A DNA stretch of 64,000 bases from Pseudoduganella aquatica (GTDB lineage Bacteria > Pseudomonadota > Gammaproteobacteria > Burkholderiales > Burkholderiaceae_D), in contig NZ_WWCU01000006.1 of NCBI RefSeq assembly GCF_009857595.1, positions 1 to 64,000 on the forward strand, read 5' to 3'. A program made the translations under genes and the position numbers. A model generated the notes under the pieces. That model worked only from the letters and a program-made list of their open reading frames with translations, did no database searches and had not been told where the DNA came from. Each line of letters starts with the position of its first letter. Positions within the stretch are counted from its first letter, which is position 1. This document shows positions 30,398 through 39,151 of the stretch, in pieces.

Positions 30398-31315
30398 ATG
30401 CTTGCTTCCATCCTTCCCGTTTTCCTCATCATCCTGCTGGGCGTGGCCATCCGCCATTACGAATGGCTGCCCGAGGCCTTTTTCCCCTCGGTGGAAAAGT
30501 TCTCCTACAACATCGCCTTCCCCGCCCTGCTGTTCGCCGGCACGGCCCGCCTGAGCTTCGGCGGCGGCCAGGTGGGCGAACTGGCGCTGGCCACCCTGCT
30601 GCCGACCTTTATCATCATCGCGGTCGCGCTTGTGGCCATGCCCTTCGCGCGCGGCTTGCCGGACGCCAGTCGCTCCTCCGTGCTGCAGGGCGCCATGCGG
30701 CCCAACACCTATTTCGGGCTGGCCGTGTCCTCGCTGTTCTTCGACGCCAAGACCGCCGCGCTGGTGATGCTGGCGCTCGCGCTATGCCTGCCGGTGGTGA
30801 ATATGCTGTCTATCGTCGCGCTGTCGTGGTGGAGCGGCAGCAAGACCGACTACGCCAAGGTGGCGCAGACGCTGGCGCGCAATCCCATCATCCTGTCCAC
30901 GCTGAGCGGCATGCTGGTGAGTTTGTCCGGCGTGGCCCTGCCGCTGGCCTTGATGAACACGCTCGACATCCTCGGCAAGGCGGCGCTGTGCCTGGGCCTG
31001 GTCTGCGTGGGCAGCGGCCTGGTGTTTTCGCTGCAAGGCTTGCGGCCCGTGGCGCTGGGCTGGACCTCGGCGCTGAAACTGCTGCTGATGCCGCTGGTGG
31101 CGGCCAAAGTGTGCCTGCTGTTCGGCATAGGCGGGCCGGTGGCGCTGGCAGCGGTCTTCTTTTGCGCCCTGCCCACCGCGCCCAACGCCTACATCATGGC
31201 CCGGCAACTGGGCGGCGACGCCCGCCTGATGGCGGCGCTGATCACCCTGCAAACCCTGCTGGCGGCCGCCACCGTCCCGCTCAGCAAGAACTTCCTGCCG
31301 CTGCTGGGCGCATAG
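30398..31315 (+). CDS. AEC-family transporter
   Basis: 305 residues, about ten membrane segments in two halves, matching auxin-efflux-carrier/malonate permease-like proteins: MLASILPVFLIILLGVAIRH, then FSYNIAFPALLFAGTARL, then the family-typical second-half start NPIILSTLSGMLVSLSG, and the C-terminal LPTAPNAYIMARQLGGDARLMAALITLQTLLA with the conserved P-N-A crossing. The ATG at 30398 was chosen since the upstream frame runs over the chemoreceptor gene. The substrate is probably an organic anion but cannot be specified. Confidence 0.9.
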   Translation: MLASILPVFLIILLGVAIRHYEWLPEAFFPSVEKFSYNIAFPALLFAGTARLSFGGGQVGELALATLLPTFIIIAVALVAMPFARGLPDASRSSVLQGAMRPNTYFGLAVSSLFFDAKTAALVMLALALCLPVVNMLSIVALSWWSGSKTDYAKVAQTLARNPIILSTLSGMLVSLSGVALPLALMNTLDILGKAALCLGLVCVGSGLVFSLQGLRPVALGWTSALKLLLMPLVAAKVCLLFGIGGPVALAAVFFCALPTAPNAYIMARQLGGDARLMAALITLQTLLAAATVPLSKNFLPLLGA

Positions 31316-31340
31316 GGGCAGCAGCGGCAGGCGTGGCGCT

Positions 31341-31448
31341 TCAGGCGCGCACGCGCTCGAGCAATTCCGCCGTTGTCAGGATTTCGCTGGCATAGGTCGG
31401 GCCGTTGGACTCGTGCGCCGCGCGCACCCGGCACCGCGCGAGCGCGTA
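31341..31448 (-). pseudogene. possible 3' remnant of a lost gene
   Basis: A minus-strand frame of 36 codons with no start reads AAHESNGPTYASEILTTAEL and then LERVRA before a TGA at 31341-31343. It looks like a genuine protein C-terminus, with an upstream in-frame TAA at 31449-31451. It directly abuts the AEC stop. Parent family not recognised; it may be chance. Confidence 0.3.
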
Positions 31449-31496
31449 TTAATCCTTGTAAATGTTCGCTTGGCGCCCAAGCCTAAGCTGGGGGGC

Positions 31497-31775
31497 TTAT
31501 TGCGTCGGCAGAATCTTGAACTCGCGGCCGGGGGATGGCGGGGCTTCCAAATCGGTCACGGCGACCTGGTGCACGCGGGCGGCGGGCGGGCCGCGTTTGG
31601 ACCACTGGATGATGGCCTCGACTGCCTGCGCATCGCCATCGACGGCGGCCTCGACGGAGCCGTCGCGGCGGTTGCGTACCCAGCCGGAGAGGCCCAGGGA
31701 CTGCGCCTCGTCCGCGAAGGAGGCGCGGTAGCCGACGCCTTGCACGCGGCCTTCGATCAGCAGCTGTTTCGCCAT
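31497..31775 (-). CDS. acyP: acylphosphatase
   Basis: A 92-residue enzyme hydrolysing acyl phosphates such as acetyl phosphate or 1,3-bisphosphoglycerate. The signature GRVQGVGYRASFADEA at residues 9-24 carries the phosphate-binding loop and catalytic Arg (R18); GWVRNRRDGSVEAAVDG carries the catalytic Asn (N35). Length is normal. The ATG overlaps the glpK stop by one base (TGATG), so it is translated from the glpK message. Confidence 0.95.
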   Translation of the reverse strand: MAKQLLIEGRVQGVGYRASFADEAQSLGLSGWVRNRRDGSVEAAVDGDAQAVEAIIQWSKRGPPAARVHQVAVTDLEAPPSPGREFKILPTQ

Positions 31776-33280
31776 CAGAACGGAGCCTCCCAGCCCTTGG
31801 CGCGCTCGACGGCGCGGGACCAGCGGTCCAGCAGCGCGGCGCGCTGATCGGCGCCCATGGCGGGCTCGAAACGGCGCTCGCACTGCCATTGCGCGGCGAT
31901 TTCTTCCTTCGATTCCCAGAAGCCGACCGCCAGCCCGGCCAGGTAGGCGGCGCCCAGCGCGGTGGTTTCCGTGACCTTGGGCCGCAGCACCGGCACGCCC
32001 AGCAGGTCGGCCTGGAACTGCATCAGCAGGTCGTTGCGGGCGGCGCCGCCGTCGGCCCGCACTTCGGTCACGGGGATGGCGCGGTGCGAGGCGGCCACGT
32101 CCTTCTGCATGGCGGCCAGCAGCTCGGCGCTCTGGTAGGCGATCGATTCGACCGCCGCGCGGGCGATGTGCGCGGCGGTGGTGCCGCGCGTCATGCCGGC
32201 CAGCGTGCCGCGCGCGTAAGGGTCCCAGTGCGGCGCGCCCAGGCCGGTGAAGGCCGGCACCAGCAGCACGCCGCCGCTGTCGGGCACGCTGCCGGCCAGC
32301 GCCTCGACGTCGCTCGATTGCTTGATGATCCCCAGGCCGTCGCGCAGCCATTGCACGGTGGCGCCGCCCATGAAGACGCTGCCTTCGAGCAGGTAGTCGG
32401 TGCGCCCGTCCACGCGCCAGCCCACGGTGGAGAGCAGGCGGTTGTGCGACACGGCGGCGTGCTGCCCCGCATGCATCAGCATGAAGCAGCCGGTGCCGTA
32501 AGTGTTCTTGACCATGCCCGGCGCGTGGCAGGCCTGGCCGAAGGTGGCGGCCTGCTGGTCGCCCGCTATGCCGGCCACCGGGATCTCGCCGCCGAACAGG
32601 GCCGCGCGCGTCACGCCAACCTCCTCGCTGGAGGACACCACCTGCGGCAGCATCTGCTCGGGAACGTCGAACAGCGCCAGCAGGTCGGCGTCCCAGCGCA
32701 TCAGGTGGATATTGAACAGCATGGTGCGGGCGGCGTTGCTGACGTCGGTGACGTGCACGCCGCACAGCTTCCACGCCAGCCAGGTGTCGATGGTGCCGAA
32801 GGCCAGCGCGCCGTGGCGCGCCCGCTCGCGCGCGCCGGGAACGTGGTCCAGCAGCCATTTGATCTTGGTGGCGGAAAAATAGGCGTCCAGCTCCAGGCCG
32901 GTGCACTCGGCGATCAGCCTGGCCTTGCCGGCGGCGCGCAGCTGGTCGCAGATGTCGGCGGTGCGGCGGTCCTGCCAGACGATGGCGGGCGCGATCGGCT
33001 CGCCGGTCTTGCGGTCCCACACCACGGTGGTCTCGCGCTGGTTGGCGATGCCGATGGCCAGCACCTGCTGCGCATCGACATGGTGGTCGTGCAGCACCTT
33101 GCGGGCCACGGTGAGCTGGCTGTTCCAGATTTCGTTGGGATCGTGCTCGACCCAGCCGGGCTGGGGATAATGCTGCGGGAATTCCAGCGCCGCGCTGCCG
33201 TGGATTTGCCCCTGCTGGTCGAACAGGATGGCGCGCGAACTGGTGGTGCCCTGGTCAAGGGCCAGGATGTATTTCTTCAT
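31775..33280 (-). CDS. glpK: glycerol kinase
   Basis: ATP-dependent phosphorylation of glycerol to sn-glycerol 3-phosphate in the cytosol. 501 residues, FGGY family. [21 protein letters not shown] is the N-terminal ATP loop; [29 protein letters not shown] is the glycerol site; the second FGGY signature appears as [29 protein letters not shown]. No glpF or glpD lies nearby; the partner is an acylphosphatase, and the gene starts just 30 bases after the RNase P RNA gene on the same strand. Confidence 0.97.
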   Translation of the reverse strand: MKKYILALDQGTTSSRAILFDQQGQIHGSAALEFPQHYPQPGWVEHDPNEIWNSQLTVARKVLHDHHVDAQQVLAIGIANQRETTVVWDRKTGEPIAPAIVWQDRRTADICDQLRAAGKARLIAECTGLELDAYFSATKIKWLLDHVPGARERARHGALAFGTIDTWLAWKLCGVHVTDVSNAARTMLFNIHLMRWDADLLALFDVPEQMLPQVVSSSEEVGVTRAALFGGEIPVAGIAGDQQAATFGQACHAPGMVKNTYGTGCFMLMHAGQHAAVSHNRLLSTVGWRVDGRTDYLLEGSVFMGGATVQWLRDGLGIIKQSSDVEALAGSVPDSGGVLLVPAFTGLGAPHWDPYARGTLAGMTRGTTAAHIARAAVESIAYQSAELLAAMQKDVAASHRAIPVTEVRADGGAARNDLLMQFQADLLGVPVLRPKVTETTALGAAYLAGLAVGFWESKEEIAAQWQCERRFEPAMGADQRAALLDRWSRAVERAKGWEAPF

Positions 33281-33309
33281 CGGCTAGTCCCCTAGCACTG
33301 CAGATTGTT

Positions 33310-33650
33310 AGTTGAAGCAAGCCGGTAGGCCGGATTTTGTTACGGCGCTCGCCCTTGCGGGTCCGCGCTATGACAGCCATTCCTCTAGGCGCTGGATTAC
33401 TCCAGCGCTCAAGCTTTCTACCCGCACGCTCCGCGAGCAGCATCATCGCGTGCCTATTTGAAATTGCACCAGGTGGAGGTTACCGCGTTTCACCGTAACT
33501 TAATACGCTCGTCTCTGTGGCCCTATTCCTCGCCTTATACCTTGCGGCTTTCGACGGACGGCCGTTAACCGTCACCCCGCTCTATGGAGTCCGGACCTTC
33601 CTCCCGCCTTTGCATTGCTGCATCGGCCAGCGGCTGTCTGGCTTGCTTCG
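33310..33650 (-). ncRNA. rnpB: RNase P RNA (class A)
   Basis: About 341 bases, catalytic RNA that matures tRNA 5' ends. The 5' end GAAGCAAGCC and 3' end GGCTTGCTTC form helix P1. The universally conserved core follows: GAGGAAGGTCCGGACTCCA, then GGCGAGGAATAGGGCCACAGAGA-type sequence with ACAGAGACGAG, then GTGAAACGCGGTAACCTCC, GCAATTTCAAATAGG, and TAGAGGAATGGCTGTC near the 3' end. The ends were set by P1 and the promoter spacing and may be off by a few bases. Confidence 0.93.
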
Positions 33651-33656
33651 GGGCGT

Positions 33657-33684
33657 ATTGTAACACGCCGCCCCCACCCGCCAA
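33657..33684 (-). promoter_or_regulatory. rnpB promoter
   Basis: On the minus strand TTGGCG (33679-33684) and TACAAT (33657-33662) are 16 bases apart, with a G-rich spacer, and the -10 is 6 bases from the proposed RNA 5' end. The -35 overlaps the edge of repeat family B copy 1. Confidence 0.6.
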
Positions 33685-33753
33685 AAAGGGGTCAGGGTTG
33701 ATTTTCCCGTATGAGAATATCAACCCGGAAAATCAACCCTGACCCCTTTTTGG
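33681..33753. repeat. dispersed inverted repeat, family B copy 1
   Basis: Perfect 27-bp arms (33681-33707 and 33727-33753) around a 19-base loop; the core is AAGGGGTCAGGGTTGATTTT and its complement. It lies between the divergent rnpB and the ThDP enzyme gene. The second family member is at 43051. Confidence 0.85.
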
Positions 33754-33836
33754 AAATTTGATGTCGCCATTTCAAAAGCCGCAGGCGGTGGCTGGCCGTA
33801 GAATGCCGCATCACTTTCCCGCATAAAGGTCAGACC

Positions 33837-35546
33837 ATGACGCATCCCTCCCGCACCGGTGGCCAGATATTGGTGGACGCCCTGAAGATCCACGGCGTGG
33901 ACACCGCCTTCGGCGTGCCCGGCGAAAGCTATCTCGACGTGCTCGACGCACTGCACGAGTCCGGCATCCGCTTCATCATCAACCGCCAGGAGGGCGGCGC
34001 GGCATTCATGGCCGAGGCCTACGGCAAGATGACCGGCCAGCCCGGCATCTGCTTCGTCACGCGCGGCCCGGGCGCGACCAACGCCTCCATCGGCGTGCAC
34101 ACGGCCTTCCAGGACTCCACGCCGATGATTTTGTTCATCGGCCAGGTGGGCAGCGACTTCATGGACCGCGAGGCCTTCCAGGAAATCGACTACCGCCGCA
34201 TGTACGGCCAGATGGCGAAATGGGTCGCGCAAATCGACCGCGCCGACCGCATCCCCGAATACATGGCGCGCGCCTTCCAGGTGGCCACCAGCGGCCGCCC
34301 CGGCCCCGTGGTGCTGGCCTTGCCGGAAGATATGCTGACCAATCTGGCCGCCGTGGCCGATACCGGCCGCTACCAGCCGACCCAGGGCGCGCCGTCGCAG
34401 CCGCAAATGGCCCAACTGCGCGCCATGCTGGCCGGCGCCAAGCGCCCGCTGGTGCTGCTGGGCGGCGGCGGCTGGAACGCGCAGGCCTGCGCCGATGTGC
34501 AGCGCTTCGCCGAGACCAACGCGCTGCCGGTGGCCTGCACCTTCCGCTTCCAGGATCTGCTCGACAACAACCATCCCCACTACGCGGGCGACGTGGGCAT
34601 AGGCATCAACCCCAAGCTGGCCGCGCGCGTGAAGAATGCGGACGTGCTGATCGCCATCGGCCCGCGCCTGGGCGAGATGACCACCAGCGGCTACGAGCTG
34701 CTGTCCTCGCCGGTGCCGCGGCAGCGCCTGGTGCATATCCACGCCAGCCCGGAGGAACTGGGCAGCGTCTACCAGGCTGAACTGATGATCGCCAGCGGCA
34801 TGCCGCAAGTGGCGGCCATGCTGGCGGAGATGGCGCCGGTGGACCCGGCCGCATGGCAGGGCAGCGTGGCCGAGGCGCGCGCCGAGTACGCGGCCTTCCA
34901 GCAGCAGCCTCCCATTTTCCAGGACGGCAAGGCGCCGCTGAACCTGTGGCAGCTGGTGCAGGACATGGACGCGCTGACCCCGGCCGATACCATCATCACC
35001 AACGGCGCCGGCAACTACGCCACTTGGGCGCACCGCTTCCATCGCTACGGCGGCATGCGCACCCAGCTGGCGCCCACCAGCGGCGCCATGGGCTACAGCG
35101 TGCCGGCCGGCGTGGCGGCCAAGATTATCGATCCGTCGCGCACCGTGATCACCTTTGCCGGCGACGGCGAATACATGATGAACGGCCAGGAGCTGGCCAC
35201 GGCGGTGCAGTACCGCGCAGGTGTCATCATTATCGTGTTCAATAACAGCATGTTCGGCACCATACGCATGCACCAGGAGAAGAACTATCCGGGCCGCGTG
35301 TCGGGCACGGAGCTGCACAATCCGGACTTCGCGGCGCTGGCGCAGGCCTATGGCGCGCATGGCGAGGTGGTGACGGAAACGGCGCAGTTCGCGCCCGCGC
35401 TGCAGCGCGCGCTGGACCATACGCGCGGCAAGAGCTTGCCGGCGGTGATCGAGCTGCGCTACGACGGCAACCTGATTACGCCGGGCGCCACGCTGGAGAC
35501 CATACGCAAGAACGCGGAAGCGGCGTTGTCCGCTAAAACGGCTTAA
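33837..35546 (+). CDS. ThDP-dependent acetolactate-synthase-like enzyme
   Basis: 569 residues with the three-domain layout of thiamine diphosphate enzymes: PYR domain with the catalytic Glu E52 (NRQEGGAAFMAEAYGK), a central domain (AGAKRPLVLLGGGGWN), and the PP domain with the ThDP motif from GDGEYMMNGQEL at about 442 to VFNNSMFGTIRMHQEKNYPG. The VTRGPGATNASIGVHTAFQDSTPMI stretch is IlvB-like. It lacks a neighbouring ilvH regulatory subunit and any branched-chain genes, so it is probably a catabolic or uncharacterised ThDP lyase/decarboxylase rather than the biosynthetic AHAS. A 9-bp palindrome GGTCAGACC sits directly before the ATG. Confidence 0.85.
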   Translation: MTHPSRTGGQILVDALKIHGVDTAFGVPGESYLDVLDALHESGIRFIINRQEGGAAFMAEAYGKMTGQPGICFVTRGPGATNASIGVHTAFQDSTPMILFIGQVGSDFMDREAFQEIDYRRMYGQMAKWVAQIDRADRIPEYMARAFQVATSGRPGPVVLALPEDMLTNLAAVADTGRYQPTQGAPSQPQMAQLRAMLAGAKRPLVLLGGGGWNAQACADVQRFAETNALPVACTFRFQDLLDNNHPHYAGDVGIGINPKLAARVKNADVLIAIGPRLGEMTTSGYELLSSPVPRQRLVHIHASPEELGSVYQAELMIASGMPQVAAMLAEMAPVDPAAWQGSVAEARAEYAAFQQQPPIFQDGKAPLNLWQLVQDMDALTPADTIITNGAGNYATWAHRFHRYGGMRTQLAPTSGAMGYSVPAGVAAKIIDPSRTVITFAGDGEYMMNGQELATAVQYRAGVIIIVFNNSMFGTIRMHQEKNYPGRVSGTELHNPDFAALAQAYGAHGEVVTETAQFAPALQRALDHTRGKSLPAVIELRYDGNLITPGATLETIRKNAEAALSAKTA

Positions 35547-35572
35547 ACCGGCTCTGCGGCGGCGCGCGCTGC

Positions 35573-35600
35573 GGCGGGTTACGCGTTCCGCTAACCCGCC
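35573..35600. repeat. short REP-like inverted repeat
   Basis: GGCGGGTTA (35573-35581) and TAACCCGCC (35592-35600) are perfect 9-bp arms, followed by two CTACCCGCC-type units. Lies between two convergent genes, where it may also end transcripts. Similar GGGTTACGC/TAACCCGCC palindromes are common dispersed elements in proteobacteria (general knowledge). Confidence 0.6.
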
Positions 35601-35609
35601 CTACCCGCC

Positions 35610-36161
35610 CTACGCCTGCTGGGGCTGCGGCGCGGCCTGCTTGACGGGGGCCTCGTGCGGCATCTTGGGCGTGGCGGGCGTCTCTTCTTCCGGCTCCAGC
35701 GGGGCCGGCTTGGGCGCGGGGCACGGCTTGCATGCCGGCGCCGCGCGCCCGAAATCCTTCACCTTCTTTAAACGCGACGGCACGTCCGGCTGGCCGCAAT
35801 AGCCGCCATCGAGCACCAGCGTGTCGCCATTGTCGGCGAACTTGCCGCTAATGGTGCGCTCCTCCTCGTCCACCTGCACGCTGAAATACATCTGCTTGCC
35901 GCGCGGGTCGAGGTTGACGTCGTGCGCCACCAGCGGCCAGCTCAGGCCGCCGGCGGTGAATTCATAGATCACCGTGTCCACTTCGGCAAAGCGCTGCAGG
36001 CTGATGCGCTGGCCGCCGAACTCGCCTGTTTCAGCATGCACGCACAAGTCCGAATACACGGCCATGCCGTAGCGGGGAAAGCCTTGCTGCGCCTTGGGCG
36101 CGGCGATCGCGGCACTGGCCGCCAGCAGGGAGAAACACGCGAGTTGATGGGCAATTTTCAT
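35610..36161 (-). CDS. secreted protein of unknown function
   Basis: 183 residues from the ATG at 36161. A signal peptide MKIAHQLACFSLLAASAAIAA is clear, so the product is exported to the periplasm. The mature part has four Cys that could form disulfides (SDLCVHAETGEF, LDGGYCGQPD and CKPC), a beta-rich middle (VIYEFTAGGLSWPLV, then GKQMYFSVQVDEEERTISGKF), and a Pro/Glu/Ala-rich C-terminal tail. I do not recognise a family. Convergent with the ThDP gene; the porin terminator is just upstream. Confidence 0.7.
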   Translation of the reverse strand: MKIAHQLACFSLLAASAAIAAPKAQQGFPRYGMAVYSDLCVHAETGEFGGQRISLQRFAEVDTVIYEFTAGGLSWPLVAHDVNLDPRGKQMYFSVQVDEEERTISGKFADNGDTLVLDGGYCGQPDVPSRLKKVKDFGRAAPACKPCPAPKPAPLEPEEETPATPKMPHEAPVKQAAPQPQQA

Positions 36162-36183
36162 GGCAGCAATTCTAGCACTGGAA

Positions 36184-36213
36184 TAAAAAAACGGCGGCCC
36201 GCAGGCCGCCGTT
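36184..36213 (-). terminator. Rho-independent terminator of the porin gene
   Basis: AACGGCGGCC / GGCCGCCGTT stem with a 4-base loop; on the minus strand it is followed by TTTTTTTATT. Located 29 bases past the porin stop. Confidence 0.88.
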
Positions 36214-36241
36214 CTCAGCATGTAACTCCGCTTACACGGAA

Positions 36242-37318
36242 TTAGAAGGTGTGCTTGATGCCCACGTTGAATGCTTTGTCGCCCGAACCGGCTTCAGCGT
36301 TGTTACCAACGGTGTAGCTGGCGCCGCGCTTGTTCTTGATCTTGGCGTAAGCAACATAGGTGCTGGTACGCTTCGACAGGGCGTAGGAGTAGCCTACTGC
36401 CAGCTGGTTGGCGTCGCGGTTGGCCACTTCGTTGTCATCCTTGTGGATGTACGAAGCGATCAGGGTGCCTGCGCCGCCGATAGGAGCGGTTGCGCCGATC
36501 AGCATGGTGTCGCTGTCTTTCGACGCGGCCACGGCGGTTGCGGTGAAGGCGGTTGGGTTAGGGATAGGCGACGAGCTTGGGCCTTTGTCGCTGCTGTACG
36601 CGAAGTAGCCTTTTACAACGTTGAAGTCGTAGTTGGCGGCGAACAGGGTGTTGTGCGCGTATTCGTTGTTCACCACTGGCGCGCCAGCTGCGGCAACGTC
36701 GTTGTTGCGGTTGTTGTAAGCCAGACGGGCGTTCAGCGGACCGTTGGTGTACGCCAGGGAGATGCCCAGTTGACGGCCAGCGTCGGCTTTCGACTGTTCG
36801 CCCACGCCGTATTGCGCTTCAACGTTGAAACCGTTGTAGGTTGGGGTCTTGTAGTTGACCGAGTTCGAGATACGCACGCTGGCGCCCGAAGCGGAGAACA
36901 GGTTCTTGGCGGAACCAGCCAGGCCAGCCTGGAACGGGTCGGCAACTTGCACCAGGGCGTTGTACATTGGGGTGTACTGGCGGCCCAGGGTCAGCGAACC
37001 GGCTTCTTTCGAAACCAGGCCAACGTAGGATTGACGCTGGAACAGGCCGGATGCGTCGCCCACGCCGGTGTCGGCTGCGAAGCCCGATTCCAGCAGGAAC
37101 ACTGCGGACAGGCCGCCACCCAGATCTTCGGTACCGCGGAAGCCGATACGGGAAGTGTTGGCAACACCACTGCTTACCTTCGTTACGTTACCTGCTTTGC
37201 CGCCACGCTCGGAGACCAGGCCGGCATCAACGATACCGTAGATGGTGACGTTCGATTGGGCAAAAGCAGCACTGCTCATTGCGCCCAGAACTGCGATGGA
37301 GATCAGAGTTTTTTTCAT
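36242..37318 (-). CDS. Gram-negative general porin (OmpC-like)
   Basis: A trimeric beta-barrel porin, 358 residues. Signal peptide MKKTLISIAVLGAMSSAAFA, then QSNVTIYGIVDAGLVSERG, the standard opening of betaproteobacterial porins; GFRGTEDLGGGLSAVFLLESGF and RQSYVGLVSKEAGSLTLGRQYTPMY are family blocks forming strands and loop 3. The C-terminus GIKHTF ends in the Phe needed for BAM recognition. A long upstream region and own terminator indicate a single-gene, separately regulated unit. Confidence 0.96.
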   Translation of the reverse strand: MKKTLISIAVLGAMSSAAFAQSNVTIYGIVDAGLVSERGGKAGNVTKVSSGVANTSRIGFRGTEDLGGGLSAVFLLESGFAADTGVGDASGLFQRQSYVGLVSKEAGSLTLGRQYTPMYNALVQVADPFQAGLAGSAKNLFSASGASVRISNSVNYKTPTYNGFNVEAQYGVGEQSKADAGRQLGISLAYTNGPLNARLAYNNRNNDVAAAGAPVVNNEYAHNTLFAANYDFNVVKGYFAYSSDKGPSSSPIPNPTAFTATAVAASKDSDTMLIGATAPIGGAGTLIASYIHKDDNEVANRDANQLAVGYSYALSKRTSTYVAYAKIKNKRGASYTVGNNAEAGSGDKAFNVGIKHTF

Positions 37319-38078
37319 TACGAGTTTCCTTCAGTTTGTGTTGCAAAAATGGTAAAGCTGGAACTACGGCTCAATTCTTGTGCTTGTCTGCACCTGATGT
37401 TCAGGCGCCACACTTTATTTATGTTGTGACAGCAATCCCCGATTGCCACGCTGCGTATTCGGATAAGAAACGCGTCACTAATATAGGCTGCCGCTTGCTG
37501 TCGCCGGCTTCGTCACAGAGCGATACGCTCTGGAGGCGGCACTATACTGGCCGTTTGCTAATCCAGCAAGTGTTATGAATCGTCCAGTGCGCCCGGTGGC
37601 GTTACTTGCAAGCTGAACCAAACAGCATCATTTATACAGTAATCAGCGCCGTCCTGCATGGACTTGTTAGTTATAAGTAATTTCCACAATAGAATAGTCG
37701 GCGCCGCGCCGGCGGTCTCCCCGCCTCACACAGGCCTTGACTGCCCCGCCAAAAAGCCTATCGTTATATTAACGAGTTCGCCTCCCTCCGCCTTCCCATC
37801 CGCCTGCATATACAACACTCGCCAATCTTTTTTTTACAAAAATAAAGACTTTATTGTCCAATACAAAAGCTCGTCTAGGCACGGAATCGCGCCCTGAGTT
37901 CCTGCTTGTCCGCCTGTGTCGTGGACAAGCTTGGCTATCAGGCGGTTTGCCGGAAAAGCGCACGTCCGTACTGGACACTTTCTCTAACGAAACGATTGTA
38001 GAATGCAGTTCGCAAGCGGTTAAGCATCCGCCCGCACAGAAAGCGCGGCCACCCCGAACCAGTGGCCGCATAGGCACA
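37319..38078. other. 760-base gene-free gap between porin and MerR-type gene
   Basis: No credible gene. It holds the divergent leaders of the two genes. Visible structures: imperfect palindrome GCACCTGATGTTCAGGCGC (about 37390-37408), CAGAGCG-ATA-CGCTCTG (37516-37532), and GCTTGTCC / GGACAAGC (37904-37911 and 37923-37930). Lower GC than coding flanks. A small RNA is possible but not shown. Confidence 0.4.
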
Positions 38079-39044
38079 ATGAACACTGAGACTTCCTTTT
38101 TGACAGTTCCCAGCACCATCAGCGACGTTGAGCGCGACACCGGCGTGGCCAAAGAGACGTTGCGCGTCTGGGAACGGCGCTACGACTTCCCACAGCCGCT
38201 GCGCGATCCGTTTGGCGAGCGCGTCTACCCGACCGAGCAGGTGGTCAAGCTGCGCCTGGTGAAAAGGCTGATCGACCTGGGCTTCCGCCCCGGCAAGGTG
38301 ATCCAGTACAGCCCCGAAGAACTGCAGGCGCTGGCCGAAAAAGCCGCCGAAGGCAACAAGGCGCGCAGCAGCCGCGCCCACCACCCGGAAATGCAGATCT
38401 ATCTGGACTTGTGCAAATCGCACCAGATGGACGCGCTGCGCCGCAAGCTGTCGCAGGCGCTGCTGGTGATGGGCCTGAAGAGCTTCGTCATCGACCTGGT
38501 CACCCCGCTGACGGCCATGGTGGGCGACGCCTGGGCCTCGGGCCGCTTCGCCGTGTTTGAAGAACACCTGTTCGCCGAATCGCTGCAGATGGTGATGCGC
38601 AGCGCCATCTTCTCCGTGCCGCAGGGCAACGCCAACAACAGCTCGGCGCCGCGCCCGCGCATCCTGCTCACCACGCTGCCACAGGAGCGCCACGGCCTGG
38701 GCCTGCTGATGGCCGAGGCGCTGTTCGCCGCCGAAGGCGCGCACGGCATTTCACTCGGCCTGCAGACCCCGGTGCCGGACCTGGCCGACGCCGCCCGCAG
38801 CCTGGGCGTGGACATCGTGGCGCTGTCGCTGTCGGCGTCCATGAATCCGCGCCAGGCGCTGGACGGCCTGAAAGAGCTGCGCGCGCGCCTGCCGGAGACG
38901 GTGGAAATCTGGGCCGGCGGCAACTGCTCGGCGCTGCGCAAGCGCCCGCCCGCCTTTGTGCGCGTGTTCCAGCTGCACGAAATCGGCGGCGGCATCGCCG
39001 ACTGGCGCGTGCGGGTGCGCACCCAGGCCATGCCGCTGGGCTGA
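38079..39044 (+). CDS. MerR-family regulator with B12-binding domain
   Basis: 321 residues from the ATG at 38079. The N-terminal MerR winged helix (TISDVERDTGVAKETLRVWERRYDFPQP followed by GERVYPTEQVVKLRLVKRLIDLGFRPG) precedes a helical cap (B12-binding-2-like: LVTPLTAMVGDAWASGRFAVFEEHLFAESL, with the EH pair seen in CarH/LitR) and a Rossmann B12-binding domain (ILLTTLPQERHGLGLLMAEALFAAEG). The E-x-H-x-x-G loop with its His is the lower cobalamin ligand position. CarH-type proteins are adenosylcobalamin-based light sensors; the Trp that covers the cofactor in CarH appears as Phe, so light sensing is not certain. No carotenoid or photolyase genes are adjacent. Confidence 0.85.
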   Translation: MNTETSFLTVPSTISDVERDTGVAKETLRVWERRYDFPQPLRDPFGERVYPTEQVVKLRLVKRLIDLGFRPGKVIQYSPEELQALAEKAAEGNKARSSRAHHPEMQIYLDLCKSHQMDALRRKLSQALLVMGLKSFVIDLVTPLTAMVGDAWASGRFAVFEEHLFAESLQMVMRSAIFSVPQGNANNSSAPRPRILLTTLPQERHGLGLLMAEALFAAEGAHGISLGLQTPVPDLADAARSLGVDIVALSLSASMNPRQALDGLKELRARLPETVEIWAGGNCSALRKRPPAFVRVFQLHEIGGGIADWRVRVRTQAMPLG

Positions 39045-39082
39045 TCGCCCGGCCGCGCTGCGGCTGGCGGCCGGCGCTCTGG

Positions 39083-39100
39083 TAGAATACTGGCAGTATT
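39083..39100 (+). promoter_or_regulatory. promoter-like palindrome ahead of ftsY
   Basis: TAGAAT (39083-39088) resembles a -10 hexamer and is overlapped by a perfect palindrome AATACTG-G-CAGTATT (39086-39100), 51 bases before the ftsY start. No good -35 is visible. Confidence 0.35.
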
Positions 39101-39151
39101 TCCCCGTCCGGCGCCGCCGGACCTTCGCTTGAAGCCCTCTACCGCACACCA

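Noticed and set aside
33828..33836. GGTCAGACC before the ThDP gene as a regulator site
   Set aside because: It lies where the ribosome binding site should be and lacks the outer T/A pair of FadR sites; most likely chance. Kept only as part of a speculative comparison.
37658..37897. 79-codon plus-strand frame between porin and MerR-type genes
   Set aside because: AT-rich intergenic DNA, no start signals, no similarity to any family I know.
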